From Pseudomonas sp. LS44 (GTDB lineage: Bacteria > Pseudomonadota > Gammaproteobacteria > Pseudomonadales > Pseudomonadaceae): a DNA stretch of 64,000 nucleotides. The notes under the pieces are model-generated. The model made no database searches. It worked only from the letters and a program-made list of their open reading frames with translations, and was not told where the DNA came from. Positions 19,286 to 28,666 of this stretch are shown piece after piece. A program made the position numbers and the translations under genes. The stretch lies in contig NZ_CP102830.1 of NCBI RefSeq assembly GCF_024730785.1, positions 1,426,001 through 1,490,000 of the forward strand, written 5' to 3'. Every line of letters begins with the position of its first letter. Positions within the stretch are counted from its first letter, which is position 1.

Positions 19286-20523
19286 AACCGAATCGACCAC
19301 GCGCAGCCTTCGCGTTCACGGCCTTACTGCTTCTGCACGACCCTATCATCACGCTTGCGGGTAGCGCCCTGCTGAGCCATGCGCTGCTCGTTTTTGGCAT
19401 GCTCTGGTTCTGCATGGTAGCGGTCTCACGCGTGCTGGTGTCGTGCCGGCTCCCTTGGGTCGGCGGGCTGCCGACTTTTGCCACCGTCTGCTCGCTGGCG
19501 GGTCTGGGCGTGATCTATTCGCTCATTGACCAGGGAAGCCTGAATGTCCAGCTCCAGTTCCTCGCCACTTTTGTGCTGCTTCCAGTCATGTGGTTGGCAT
19601 TCTCCGAGCTTGCCGAGCACTCGGACTTACGAAGCTCGCTCGGTCGGCTGCTGCTGGTCTATGTGGCCACTGAACTGGCAATCATGATGCTGCAACTCGC
19701 CTACTTCCTCATCGGCGTTGGCATACCTCCGGGGGATATCTACGAATCGATGGTCCCGGGCTCGCAGTTCAACGGCAACAACCTTGCCGCGATCATCGTC
19801 CTGCTGAGCATCTTCTACAACGCATCGTCACATGACGCACGGGGCCGCGAGCGGCTGTTGTTCAACTTGATCGTGGTAGCGATCCTGCTTATCACCGCCT
19901 CCCGCTTGGCCATTCTGCTGTATCTTGCTGACCGGATCCGATGCATGGGACTGCACAAGATGGGGCGGTTGCTGGCCACCGTGGTCATCCTGGTGGTTTG
20001 CGCAGTCGGGGTCACCAGCATCGAGTACACAGGCAACGAGACTATCGATGCCAGCCTTTACAAGGCTAAGTCTCTGGCTACCGTCGTCCAGGTCGGCATG
20101 GAAGCGGACAGCTCCACGTCCAGCCGGGCCGCGTCCTACTTCAATTTCATAGACCAACTCGGCCGCTTGGGCACCGGCTCTGCCGCCATCCTCAACTACT
20201 CCAACTTCACCGTCGACGCTGTCTTTGAGGACAAGGCTCTGTACGTGAACCCGCACTCCTTGATTGCCGAATTTGGTTATTGGATGGGCTGGCCTGGTTT
20301 GTTGGTGCTGGGCGTATTCCTGCTGATCACCTACATGCGACCCAGTCAGGGCAGCTTGGGGCAGCGGGGATTCGTCCTTATGGCAATCTTGCTGACCACG
20401 TCCATTCCCTCATCCGCCATTCCGCTTCCGCCGCTCTGGGTAGGGCTGTTGCTGCTCGCCATGCTCGGGGCGTTCGGGCCGACATACCGCGCAGGCACGC
20501 AGGCACGCAGGCTCCCACTCTGA
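19282..20523 (+). CDS. wzy: O-antigen polymerase Wzy (candidate)
   Basis: This 413-residue integral membrane protein has about ten hydrophobic segments and a large periplasmic loop near residues 245-315 (region IEYTGNETIDAS to NPHSLIAEFGYW). The HxxxxxxxGxxG-like pattern there resembles O-antigen ligase/polymerase proteins. It should join O units at the periplasmic face. I chose GTG 19282, which forms a GTGA overlap with the upstream gene and has GAAGG seven bases ahead; ATG at 19255 is the alternative. Wzy proteins share little sequence, so the call depends on topology, position after wzx and absence of another candidate. Confidence 0.75.
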   Translation: MKPNRPRAAFAFTALLLLHDPIITLAGSALLSHALLVFGMLWFCMVAVSRVLVSCRLPWVGGLPTFATVCSLAGLGVIYSLIDQGSLNVQLQFLATFVLLPVMWLAFSELAEHSDLRSSLGRLLLVYVATELAIMMLQLAYFLIGVGIPPGDIYESMVPGSQFNGNNLAAIIVLLSIFYNASSHDARGRERLLFNLIVVAILLITASRLAILLYLADRIRCMGLHKMGRLLATVVILVVCAVGVTSIEYTGNETIDASLYKAKSLATVVQVGMEADSSTSSRAASYFNFIDQLGRLGTGSAAILNYSNFTVDAVFEDKALYVNPHSLIAEFGYWMGWPGLLVLGVFLLITYMRPSQGSLGQRGFVLMAILLTTSIPSSAIPLPPLWVGLLLLAMLGAFGPTYRAGTQARRLPL

Positions 20524-20548
20524 TGTATAAACCGAGGCCGGTACTTCA

Positions 20549-21808
20549 ATGCTCTCTAAAGATTCAATGACTATTCACGTCGTCTGTATCACGGCCGGTG
20601 AATGGCCAGCGCAAAAGGGCCTGCTGGTGTCGCAGGTCTTGGAGACCGCACGTGCGCTTCAAGCTAAGGGCCATACAGTCTCATGGTTTGCGGCGATTCC
20701 GTTGTTGTCGCGTCTGAAACGTTGGGTACTGCGCGACCATGACCTGCAATGGCTACAAGCTGAATGTAAAAGCGCTGGTATCCTTTTTCACTACAAAATA
20801 GTCCCGGTGACACTTGGCAGTCCATGGTCGATGCTGCTGCGCGGCTGGTGGCACGACCGTTTGATGCGACATGCATTGGATCTCCCGGTCAGCGGCCCCG
20901 GCACTACTCGCGCGACAGTGTTGCACGCCAGGAGCTACGACGCCGCAGATATTGGGCTCCGCCTGCGCCGGCGCATGCATGGCAAAAATCCCGCCCGCCC
21001 GGTGGTGATGTCGTTCGACATGCGTAGCTTCCTTGGCCCCGAAAGCCCAATGGGCCATGGTGCCGTCGGGACCGCGGCCTATGGCTTCGTCAAGGCGCTT
21101 GAATTTGAACTGGTTCGCGATTCCGACGTGTCCTTCCTGCCTGTCAACGTAGGGCGGCGCCAATACTTTGAGGAAACCGGCTTGACCATCCAATACGCCC
21201 CCATCCATGGGCTGGATCGGGAGCAGGGTTGGAAGGTGGATTTCGATACGCGTTGGGCCAACCGTCGGATCGGCTACTCGGGCTCGGTGGGCCAGTGGCA
21301 CGACCCGGTATTGCTGCGGCAGATCTTCGATCTCTTCCCACGGTGTCGGCCGCAACTGGCGAGCAGGATGATCAACGCCTTCGCAGATTTGGACTGCAAG
21401 CTCTACCGGCATTCGGAACTGCCGGACTACTACGACGGCCTGCTAGCGGTGGTGATCCCCGGGATTGCCCAGGCCGGGGACTACTACCGCACGTTGCAGA
21501 TGCGATGCAACCTCTTTTCGACGAAGGCATCAGAGGCGCTTTCCATGGGCGTGCCTCTCATCGTCTCGTCCGAGCTCCAGGAGCTTGCGGACTTCGTGCG
21601 TGAGCACGAGTGCGGCATCGTCGTCGACATCAGAAACGGGCGCCCTGTGCTGCCCCAACTTCCAGGCCTCGACTCACGGGCGCTCTGGGAACGCCTGACC
21701 GGTAATGCTGCACGGGTGGGCGCGCGCTTCGCTCGGTCGGCCGTTCTGGAAGTCTATGAACGCGCCTGGGAGGCAGCATTGGCTCGCAGGCAAGGAGAGC
21801 AACTGTGA
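20549..21808 (+). CDS. Probable glycosyltransferase (GT-B fold)
   Basis: This 419-residue protein has the layout of a GT4-like enzyme but weaker motifs. The N-terminal domain has AGEWPAQKGLLVSQVLETA and KGHTVSWFAAIP; the C-terminal half has GYSGSVGQWHD and a STKASEALSMGVPLIVS stretch equivalent to the donor-site helix. No membrane segment is seen. It may start at 20549 or at the ATG at 20567. It overlaps the next glycosyltransferase by four bases. It is likely to transfer a sugar onto the O unit; which one is unknown. Confidence 0.7.
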   Translation: MLSKDSMTIHVVCITAGEWPAQKGLLVSQVLETARALQAKGHTVSWFAAIPLLSRLKRWVLRDHDLQWLQAECKSAGILFHYKIVPVTLGSPWSMLLRGWWHDRLMRHALDLPVSGPGTTRATVLHARSYDAADIGLRLRRRMHGKNPARPVVMSFDMRSFLGPESPMGHGAVGTAAYGFVKALEFELVRDSDVSFLPVNVGRRQYFEETGLTIQYAPIHGLDREQGWKVDFDTRWANRRIGYSGSVGQWHDPVLLRQIFDLFPRCRPQLASRMINAFADLDCKLYRHSELPDYYDGLLAVVIPGIAQAGDYYRTLQMRCNLFSTKASEALSMGVPLIVSSELQELADFVREHECGIVVDIRNGRPVLPQLPGLDSRALWERLTGNAARVGARFARSAVLEVYERAWEAALARRQGEQL

Positions 21809-22707
21809 AAATCGGATTTACATTTACCAATTACAACAACTCGCGCTTGAGTATCCAGGCCGCGCAGTCGATCGCCGCGAACCACGGCGATTGCGACTAC
21901 GAAATCGTGCTGGTTGACAACGCCTCGACAGACGAAGAGCGCATGATCCTCTCCCCTTCTGGTGCGCTGCCTGTACACTGCACGGTGTTGTGGAACCCCT
22001 ATAATGTCGGCTACTTCGACGGGCTAAACCTAGGCATGGCTGCTTTGCTCAAGCGCGCATCGCAATATGACGCGATTGTCATCGGCAATAACGATCTTGT
22101 CTTCGAGCCCGAGTTTTTTGAAGGCTTAAAGCGTCATACGGACGTTTTGGCCAAGCAGTCCGTGGTTTCGCCAAATATCATCACGCTCGACAATCAACAT
22201 CAAAATCCGCATGTTATCGCCGGTGTTAGTCGGTTGCGTGAATTTGTCTGGGATCTCTACTTTTCGAACTTCATGCTGTCTCAGTTGATAGGTTGGGCTG
22301 CCCAGCGTGCACGCTCGCTGGTTAGCCGGAAAGACCACTGCGCCCATGCCATCGAGGGGGCTATCTATCAAGGTTACGGCGCATGCTACATATTAACTCC
22401 AAATTTCTTCCGGAAATACAAACGCCTTTGGTCGCCAGGTTTTTTAATGGGTGAGGAGTTCTATCTTGCTCGTCAACTTGCAGCTGAAGGCGAGCAGATG
22501 TACTACGTGCCAGACATTCCAGTCCGACATCATGATCACGCAACCGTGTCTAAGCTCCCCAGTCTGCGGCTTTGGGAAATGACAAGGCAGTACCATCGAA
22601 TTTATCGTTTCTTTATTAGCCCCTATCGATGGTCTATGGATAGCGGCAAAACCCCTGCTGACTTTGACCTGAGTCAAGGATCCCCCAAAACCAATGTCAA
22701 CTCTTAA
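21805..22707 (+). CDS. Glycosyltransferase family 2
   Basis: This 300-residue GT-A glycosyltransferase starts with GTG inside the preceding stop (GTGA). It shows FTNYNNSRLSIQAAQSI, YEIVLVDNASTDEER, the NVGYFDGLNLGM loop and VIGNNDLVFEPEFF. In the last, the NND triplet stands where DxD metal-binding motifs normally occur. GEEFYLARQLAAEGE and PVRHHDHATVS fit the rhamnosyl/aminosugar-transferase-like branch. The donor is unknown. It overlaps wbpG by 14 bases if wbpG starts at 22694. Confidence 0.82.
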   Translation: MKIGFTFTNYNNSRLSIQAAQSIAANHGDCDYEIVLVDNASTDEERMILSPSGALPVHCTVLWNPYNVGYFDGLNLGMAALLKRASQYDAIVIGNNDLVFEPEFFEGLKRHTDVLAKQSVVSPNIITLDNQHQNPHVIAGVSRLREFVWDLYFSNFMLSQLIGWAAQRARSLVSRKDHCAHAIEGAIYQGYGACYILTPNFFRKYKRLWSPGFLMGEEFYLARQLAAEGEQMYYVPDIPVRHHDHATVSKLPSLRLWEMTRQYHRIYRFFISPYRWSMDSGKTPADFDLSQGSPKTNVNS

Positions 22708-23842
22708 TGCTATGTACGCAATTTGCTCGCGCTGCATCATGGATACCTCTGACCCTAATATTATTTTTGATTGGCAGGGTAGCTGCAATTATTGCGGTAA
22801 TTTTAAGACAACTATCAAGCCAAATTGGCATACGGATTCCCGTGGAGCGAGGCGGTTGGAAGTCCTTGCCGCGGAAATCAAACAAGCCGGCTCAGGCAGA
22901 GATTTCGACTGCATTATCGGCCTCAGTGGCGGGCTTGACAGTTCATATGCAGCCTACGTGGCAAAGGTGAAGATGGGGTTGCGACCATTGCTTTTTCATG
23001 TGGATGCCGGGTGGAACACTGATCAGGCCGTTGGCAACATTGAAAAACTTGTAGATGGGTTGGGCCTGGATCTTTACACCGAGGTTATTAACTGGGAGGA
23101 AATGAAGCGCCTGCAGGTGGCGTTCCTGCGATCAGGTATACCTGATCAGGATTTGGTGCAGGATGCGGCATTTTTCTCAGGACTCTACAAATTCGCTCGT
23201 CAGCATGGCATCAAACACATCATCACGGGATCGAATTTCTCAACCGAATGCTGCCGGGAGCCGGAGGAGTGGGGTGGGTACCTAGGTATCGATAAACGGC
23301 TATTTGGGGATATTTGGCGCCAATTTGGAGAGGGGGAGCTCAAAACCTTTCCGCTTACGGATATCTTGGTTTACAAAGTTTTGTACCAGAAAATTATAGG
23401 CATGACAGTTCACCATCCCTTGAACCTCGTTCCCTATGTAAAAAAAGAAGCCGAAGACGAGTTGGGGCTGCATTTCGGCTGGCAGCGTTTTCAGCACAAG
23501 CACCATGAGTCGCGTTTCACAAGATTCTATGAAGACTACTGGCTCCCGCGCCGTTTCGGTTTCGAGAAGCGGCGTGCTCATTTCTCCAGCTTGATTATGA
23601 CGGGCCAGATGACGCGTGAAGAAGCGCTGGATCGGATTTCCAGACCTGAAATGGACGAGCATTTCCTCACTCAAGAGTTTGAGTACGTCGCGCACAAACT
23701 CGGCTTGGCGGTTGAACAGTTAAAAGAGTTGTTTGACCTCCCCAAGAAAACGTACCGTGACTACAAAAACAAGCGCTGGATGATCGGCTTTGGGGCAAAT
23801 CTGCTCCGAAAATTGGGCTTAGAAAAGAGATACTTCAGATGA
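22694..23842 (+). CDS. wbpG: N-acetyl sugar amidotransferase
   Basis: This 382-residue PP-loop ATPase has SGGLDSSYAAYV at about residues 77-88. Paired cysteines C11/C14 and C31/C34 suggest a zinc site. It matches the WbpG/PseA family, which uses ammonia from a HisH/HisF pair to turn an N-acetyl group into an acetamidino group. In P. aeruginosa O5 this makes ManNAc3NAmA from ManNAc3NAcA. hisH2 and hisF2 follow directly, the first overlapping by four bases. The precursor sugar is supplied by wbpBDEI in this cluster. Start 22694 or the ATG at 22712 are both possible. Confidence 0.92.
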   Translation: MSTLNAMYAICSRCIMDTSDPNIIFDWQGSCNYCGNFKTTIKPNWHTDSRGARRLEVLAAEIKQAGSGRDFDCIIGLSGGLDSSYAAYVAKVKMGLRPLLFHVDAGWNTDQAVGNIEKLVDGLGLDLYTEVINWEEMKRLQVAFLRSGIPDQDLVQDAAFFSGLYKFARQHGIKHIITGSNFSTECCREPEEWGGYLGIDKRLFGDIWRQFGEGELKTFPLTDILVYKVLYQKIIGMTVHHPLNLVPYVKKEAEDELGLHFGWQRFQHKHHESRFTRFYEDYWLPRRFGFEKRRAHFSSLIMTGQMTREEALDRISRPEMDEHFLTQEFEYVAHKLGLAVEQLKELFDLPKKTYRDYKNKRWMIGFGANLLRKLGLEKRYFR

Positions 23843-24453
23843 TTCATATCATCGACTACGGTTTGGGGAACATTCAGGCGTTCGTGACGATGTACAAGCG
23901 CTTGGGTATTGAGGCCGTGCGCGCCAAAGGGGGGGGCGACTTGCGTGATGTGCGCAAGCTCATCCTTCCGGGTGTTGGCGCTTTCGATCATGCCATGGAA
24001 CTGCTGGATGCTTCTGGGATGCGTCAGCCGCTGGAGCGGCTCGTCAGAGAGGACAAGGTGCCGGTGCTGGGGATTTGTGTCGGCATGCAGATTCTTGCGC
24101 GCTCCAGTGAAGAGGGTGTTGGTGCCGGTCTGGGCTGGGTGGATGGGCGCGTTCGCAGCTTTGCGGACAACCCGGCTTTCGCTGCATTGCCAATGCCACA
24201 CATGGGCTGGAACGATGTTGTTCCCGCTGTGGGGTCGCCCTTGTTCAAAGGTCTTGAAGAGAATGCTCGCTTCTATTTTTTGCACTCCTACTACTTCGAG
24301 TGCTCGCATATGACCAATGTTGCGGCAAGGGCAGACTACGGATTTCAGTTTGCTTGTGCAGTCCAGAACGGCAATGTGTTCGGCGTGCAGTTTCACCCGG
24401 AAAAGAGCCATCATTGGGGGGCGGCGCTCCTGAAGAATTTCGCGGAGCTTTGA
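23839..24453 (+). CDS. hisH2: HisH-like glutamine amidotransferase for O-antigen amidination
   Basis: This 204-residue class I glutaminase has the nucleophile elbow LGICVGMQ with Cys80 and the His186/Glu188 pair in FHPEKS, so the catalytic triad is complete. It releases ammonia from glutamine for its partner. Although the fold is that of histidine biosynthesis HisH, its place between wbpG and hisF2 indicates the dedicated O-antigen copy; the histidine operon copy is presumably elsewhere. The four-base overlap with wbpG and one-base gap to hisF2 imply coupled translation. Confidence 0.9.
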   Translation: MIHIIDYGLGNIQAFVTMYKRLGIEAVRAKGGGDLRDVRKLILPGVGAFDHAMELLDASGMRQPLERLVREDKVPVLGICVGMQILARSSEEGVGAGLGWVDGRVRSFADNPAFAALPMPHMGWNDVVPAVGSPLFKGLEENARFYFLHSYYFECSHMTNVAARADYGFQFACAVQNGNVFGVQFHPEKSHHWGAALLKNFAEL

Positions 24454-24454
24454 G

Positions 24455-25267
24455 ATGTTGAGACCTAGAATTATTCCTTGCTTGCTGGTTCATCAGGGAG
24501 GCTTGGTGAAAACCGTCGAATTCAAGGCTCCAAAGTACGTCGGTGATCCGATCAACGCGGTCAAGATATTCAACGAAAAGGAAGCGGACGAGTTGGTTGT
24601 GCTGGACATTGATGCCACGGTGAATGGCGCCGAACCAGACTACCGAATGATTGCCAATTTGGCAGCGGAGTGCCGTATGCCGCTCTGCTACGGTGGCGGG
24701 GTGCGTACTCCCGAACAGGCCAAGAAAATTATTTCTCTCGGTGTAGAGAAAGTGGCCATGAGTGCGGCTGCGGTCGGAGACACGACATTGGTTTCGCGTA
24801 CAGCTGAAGCTATAGGTCGGCAAAGTGTTGTCGTTGTACTTGATGTGCGCAAGAAGATCGGTTTGTTTGCCAAGGGCTACGAGGTTTTTACCCATAATGG
24901 CACGCGGCCTCGTAACTCTGATCCCACCGCGCTTGCTCAACAGATGCAGGCTGCAGGGGCGGGGGAGATCGTCATCAACTCGATCGATCGTGATGGCCAG
25001 ATGAAGGGATACGACCTTGTCCTTGCCGATCATATTCGGCGAGAGTTGCGGATTCCTCTTACCTTTCTGGGCGGTGCTGGCTCGCATCACGATATAGAAG
25101 CTCTAGTGGGACAATGCGGTGTTGTCGGGGCTTCGGCTGGAAGCTTGTTTGTGTTCAAGGGATCTTATCGAGCGGTCCTCATCAATTATCCTAATCCCGA
25201 TCAAAAGGATGGGATGTGTCGTGCCGGTTTGGCCGAGTATCTGTCGAAAGTGAAATATCATGTTTAA
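24455..25267 (+). CDS. hisF2: HisF-like ammonia-channel subunit for O-antigen amidination
   Basis: This 270-residue (beta/alpha)8 barrel starts MLRPRIIPCLLVHQGG. In histidine biosynthesis HisF the same place reads CLDV with the catalytic Asp11; here residue 11 is leucine. The rest of the barrel is well kept (LCYGGGVRT, VLDVRKK, FLGGAGSHHD, GASAGSLFVFKGSYRAVLINYP), and the last stretch is typical of WbpG-linked HisF. It is therefore likely to pass ammonia from HisH2 to WbpG rather than to make imidazole-glycerol phosphate. It overlaps wbjB by eight bases. Confidence 0.9.
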   Translation: MLRPRIIPCLLVHQGGLVKTVEFKAPKYVGDPINAVKIFNEKEADELVVLDIDATVNGAEPDYRMIANLAAECRMPLCYGGGVRTPEQAKKIISLGVEKVAMSAAAVGDTTLVSRTAEAIGRQSVVVVLDVRKKIGLFAKGYEVFTHNGTRPRNSDPTALAQQMQAAGAGEIVINSIDRDGQMKGYDLVLADHIRRELRIPLTFLGGAGSHHDIEALVGQCGVVGASAGSLFVFKGSYRAVLINYPNPDQKDGMCRAGLAEYLSKVKYHV

Positions 25268-26294
25268 GGATAAAACCCTTCTGATCACCGGCGGCACCGG
25301 CTCTTTCGGTTGCTCTGTCCTCAAGCGCTTTCTCAATTCCGATATTGCTGAAATCCGCATCTTCAGCCGTGACGAGAAAAAACAGGATGACATGCGCAAG
25401 CGCTATGCCAATTCCAAGCTGAAATTTTATATTGGAGATGTGCGCGACTATCAAAGCATTTTAAATGCAACCCGTGGTGTGGATTACATCTTCCATGCAG
25501 CAGCTCTCAAGCAGGTACCGTCCTGCGAATTTCATCCGTTGGAGGCGGTGAAGACAAATGTGCTCGGAACTGAAAACGTACTTGAGGCCGCTATCCAGAA
25601 TAGTGTCAGGCGTGTGGTATGTCTGAGCACCGATAAGGCTGTGTATCCGATTAACGCCATGGGAATATCCAAGGCGATGATGGAAAAGGTGATGGTCGCC
25701 AAGTCACGTAATGTCGATGACACTAAGACGGTGATTTGCGGCACTCGTTACGGCAATGTCATGGCCTCTCGTGGTTCGGTTATTCCGCTGTTTATTGAGC
25801 AAATTCGCGCTGGCACACCGCTGACCTTGACCGATCCCAACATGACCCGCTTTATGATGACTTTGGCCGATGCTGTTGATCTGGTGCTGTACGCCTTTGA
25901 GCATGGAAACAATGGCGATATGTTTGTGCAGAAAGCTCCTGCCGCCACAGTTGAAGTTTTGGCAAGGGCCTTGACTGCGTTGGTTGGTAAGCCTGAACAT
26001 TCGATTCAGGTGATTGGTACTCGCCATGGTGAGAAGCTTTACGAGGCCTTGCTCAGTCGTGAGGAAATGGCCTGCGCAGAAGATCGCGGCGAATATTTCC
26101 GTGTGCCACCCGATCTGCGCGATCTGAATTACGGAAAGTTTGTGGAGCAGGGCGAGGAGAAAATTTCTCGCACCGAAGACTACAACTCACACAACACTGA
26201 GCGTCTGGATGTGGACGGTATGCAGCGTTTGTTGCTCAAGCTGGACTTCATGCGCGCCATTCAGCGTGGCGAACACGCAACGCCTGAGGAGTAA
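25260..26294 (+). CDS. wbjB: UDP-GlcNAc 4,6-dehydratase / 5-epimerase
   Basis: This 344-residue short-chain dehydrogenase/reductase has the NAD(P) motif GGTGSFG at residues 11-17 and HAAALKQVPSCE. The active site TDKAVYPINAMGISKAMMEK has Met in place of the usual Tyr, as in the WbpM/FlaA1 and WbjB/FnlA/CapE dehydratases. WbjB begins UDP-L-FucNAc synthesis by dehydrating UDP-GlcNAc at C4/C6 and inverting C5. wbjC and wbjD follow in pathway order. Confidence 0.92.
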   Translation: MFKDKTLLITGGTGSFGCSVLKRFLNSDIAEIRIFSRDEKKQDDMRKRYANSKLKFYIGDVRDYQSILNATRGVDYIFHAAALKQVPSCEFHPLEAVKTNVLGTENVLEAAIQNSVRRVVCLSTDKAVYPINAMGISKAMMEKVMVAKSRNVDDTKTVICGTRYGNVMASRGSVIPLFIEQIRAGTPLTLTDPNMTRFMMTLADAVDLVLYAFEHGNNGDMFVQKAPAATVEVLARALTALVGKPEHSIQVIGTRHGEKLYEALLSREEMACAEDRGEYFRVPPDLRDLNYGKFVEQGEEKISRTEDYNSHNTERLDVDGMQRLLLKLDFMRAIQRGEHATPEE

Positions 26295-26297
26295 GCG

Positions 26298-27416
26298 ATG
26301 AAAGTGCTGATCACCGGTGCCAATGGTTTTGTTGGCAAGAACCTGATTGCGCATCTGAGTGAACGTAAGGACGTCGAAGTGCTGCATTTCACTCGCGGGG
26401 ATGAGGTCTCGCAGCTACCGGTGATGATGCCCGAGGTGGACTTTGTGTTTCACCTGGCTGGAGTGAATCGCCCGCAGAATCCACAAGAGTTCAAGACCGG
26501 TAACATCGACCTGACCCATACACTCTGTGATGCAATAGAAGCCAGCGGCAAGTCTGTGCCTGTGCTTTACACTTCATCCAGTCAGGCTGAGTTGGATAAC
26601 TCCTATGGCAGCAGCAAGCGCGGTGCCGAGGAGGCGTTGCTCGAGCTGGCAAGCAAGCATGGCTCTGCGGTGCACCTGTTCCGTCTACCCAATGTCTTTG
26701 GCAAGTGGGCCCGCCCAAACTACAACTCGGCGGTAGCGACTTTCTGCCACAACATTGCCCGTGATCTACCGATTCAGATCAACGATCCGCAAGCATGCAT
26801 CAATCTCGTGTATATCGACGATGTAATCACCCACTTTATCGCGGTGATGGATGGTCAGTTGGTTGGTGAGCCTTTCGTCAGTGTCGAGCCGCAATACAGC
26901 ATCAGCGTAGGGGCGTTGGCCGATCAGTTGCAGGCATTTCGCGATAGCCGCACAAGCCTGATCAGCGAGCCGGTTGGAACAGGTTTGGTGCGTGCGTTGT
27001 ACTCCACTTATGTCAGCTACCTGCCGCCGGAGCGCTTCACCTATCAGGTGTCCAAGTATGGCGATCCGCGAGGGGTATTCGTGGAAATGCTCAAGACAGG
27101 TGATAGTGGTCAGTTCTCCTACTTTACAGCGCATCCTGGTGTGACCCGTGGTGGGCATTACCATCACTCGAAAACCGAGAAATTTCTGGTGATCAAAGGC
27201 AAGGCGTGCTTCCGCTTTCGCCACATCGTGTCCGGGGAGTTCTATGAGCTGTTCACCACCGGCGAGCAACCGGAGATCGTCGAAACCGTCCCGGGCTGGA
27301 CCCACGACATCACCAATGTGGGTGATGATGAAATGATCGTGATGCTCTGGGCCAACGAGATCTTCGACCGTGAACGGCCGGATACCTATGCAAGACCGGT
27401 AGGGGCTGAGGCGTAA
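26298..27416 (+). CDS. wbjC: UDP-2-acetamido-2,6-dideoxy-hexulose reductase / 3-epimerase
   Basis: This 372-residue two-domain enzyme is the second in UDP-L-FucNAc synthesis (FnlB/CapF family). The first ~240 residues are an SDR domain with TGANGFVGKN and the YGSSK catalytic pair. The last ~120 form a cupin with the metal/histidine motif GGHYHHSKTEKFLV, thought to do the C3 epimerisation. It starts three bases after the wbjB stop. Both halves look complete. Confidence 0.92.
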   Translation: MKVLITGANGFVGKNLIAHLSERKDVEVLHFTRGDEVSQLPVMMPEVDFVFHLAGVNRPQNPQEFKTGNIDLTHTLCDAIEASGKSVPVLYTSSSQAELDNSYGSSKRGAEEALLELASKHGSAVHLFRLPNVFGKWARPNYNSAVATFCHNIARDLPIQINDPQACINLVYIDDVITHFIAVMDGQLVGEPFVSVEPQYSISVGALADQLQAFRDSRTSLISEPVGTGLVRALYSTYVSYLPPERFTYQVSKYGDPRGVFVEMLKTGDSGQFSYFTAHPGVTRGGHYHHSKTEKFLVIKGKACFRFRHIVSGEFYELFTTGEQPEIVETVPGWTHDITNVGDDEMIVMLWANEIFDRERPDTYARPVGAEA

Positions 27417-27522
27417 TATTTCGCCAACGGTGGTTGCTCCGCGGTGGCAGGGCATGACAAGGACGCTTTTGTACCTGAGTGCTATCCCGCTCGGTTTTGA
27501 TGGTTTTGAGTAGAGCTTTGCA

Positions 27523-28653
27523 ATGAAGAAACTTAAAGTTGTCACTGTGGTAGGTACCCGTCCGGAAATTATTCGCCTGTCGCGGGTCATGGCCAAGCTG
27601 GATGAGTATTGTGATCATGTACTGGTTCATACCGGTCAGAATTATGATTACGAACTGAACGAGATATTTTTCCAGGATCTCGGCATCCGTAAGCCCGATC
27701 ACTTCCTCAATGCTGCCGGCGCCAGTGGTGCGGAAACCATCGGTAACGTGATCATCGCCGTGGATCGTGTGCTGGCTGAAGTGCAACCCGAAGCCCTGCT
27801 GGTGCTGGGCGACACCAACAGCTGCATGGCTGTAATTCCCGCCAAGCGTCGCAAGATTCCGACCTTTCACATGGAAGCCGGCAACCGTTGCTTTGATATG
27901 CGCGTACCGGAGGAGATCAACCGTCGCATCGTCGACCACACGGCCGACATCAACCTGACCTACAGCACCATTGCCCGCGACTATTTGCTGCGCGAGGGTA
28001 TGTCGCCTGACATGGTGATCAAGACCGGTAGCCCGATGTTCGAAGTGCTCAATCACTACCGCGATGGCATCGAGGCCTCGGATGTGCTGGAGCGCCTGGG
28101 GCTGGAGGCCGGCAAGTTCTTCGTGGTCAGCGCCCACCGTGAGGAGAACGTCGATTCCGACAAAAACTTCCTCAAGCTGGTGGAGGTGCTCAACACCGTG
28201 GCGGCGCACTACGGTTACCCGGTGATCGTCTCCACCCATCCGCGTACCCAGAAGCGGGTAGACGCCATGGGGGTGCAGTTCCACGACAACGTGCGCCTGC
28301 TCAAGCCTCTGGGGTTCAAGGACTACAACAAGTTGCAGCTTGCCTCTAAGGCAGTGCTGTCGGATAGCGGCACGATCAATGAAGAGTCCTCGATCCTCAA
28401 CTTCCCAGCCCTGAATATCCGCGAGGCCCACGAGCGCCCGGAAGGCATGGAGGAGGCCGCGGTGATGATGGTTGGCCTGGAAGTTGAGCGTGTGATACAG
28501 GGGTTGCACGTGTTGGAAAGTCAGGGGCGCGGCGAGGCACGCAGTTTTCGACTGGTGGCCGATTACAGCATGCCCAACGTGGCAGAAAAGGTGGCGCGGA
28601 TCATCCACAGCTATCGCGACTATGTCATGCGGACTGTTTGGAAAAGGTACTGA
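27523..28653 (+). CDS. wbjD: UDP-N-acetyl-L-talosamine / UDP-GlcNAc 2-epimerase-type enzyme
   Basis: This 376-residue protein of the non-hydrolysing UDP-HexNAc 2-epimerase family shows VVGTRPEIIRLS, HTGQNYDYELNEIFF, GDTNSCMAVIPAKRRKIPTFHMEAGNRCFD, PEEINRRIVDH, SAHREENVD and SDSGTINEESSI. These details match WbjD/FnlC/CapG, which performs the last step to UDP-L-FucNAc, rather than WbpI at 15515. A 106-base gap without features separates it from wbjC. Confidence 0.92.
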   Translation: MKKLKVVTVVGTRPEIIRLSRVMAKLDEYCDHVLVHTGQNYDYELNEIFFQDLGIRKPDHFLNAAGASGAETIGNVIIAVDRVLAEVQPEALLVLGDTNSCMAVIPAKRRKIPTFHMEAGNRCFDMRVPEEINRRIVDHTADINLTYSTIARDYLLREGMSPDMVIKTGSPMFEVLNHYRDGIEASDVLERLGLEAGKFFVVSAHREENVDSDKNFLKLVEVLNTVAAHYGYPVIVSTHPRTQKRVDAMGVQFHDNVRLLKPLGFKDYNKLQLASKAVLSDSGTINEESSILNFPALNIREAHERPEGMEEAAVMMVGLEVERVIQGLHVLESQGRGEARSFRLVADYSMPNVAEKVARIIHSYRDYVMRTVWKRY

Positions 28654-28666
28654 TTGGTCCCACAGT

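Noticed and set aside
23839..25267. hisH and hisF as part of histidine biosynthesis
   Set aside because: They follow wbpG with overlapping reading frames, no other his genes are near, and HisF lacks Asp11; an O-antigen role is more likely.
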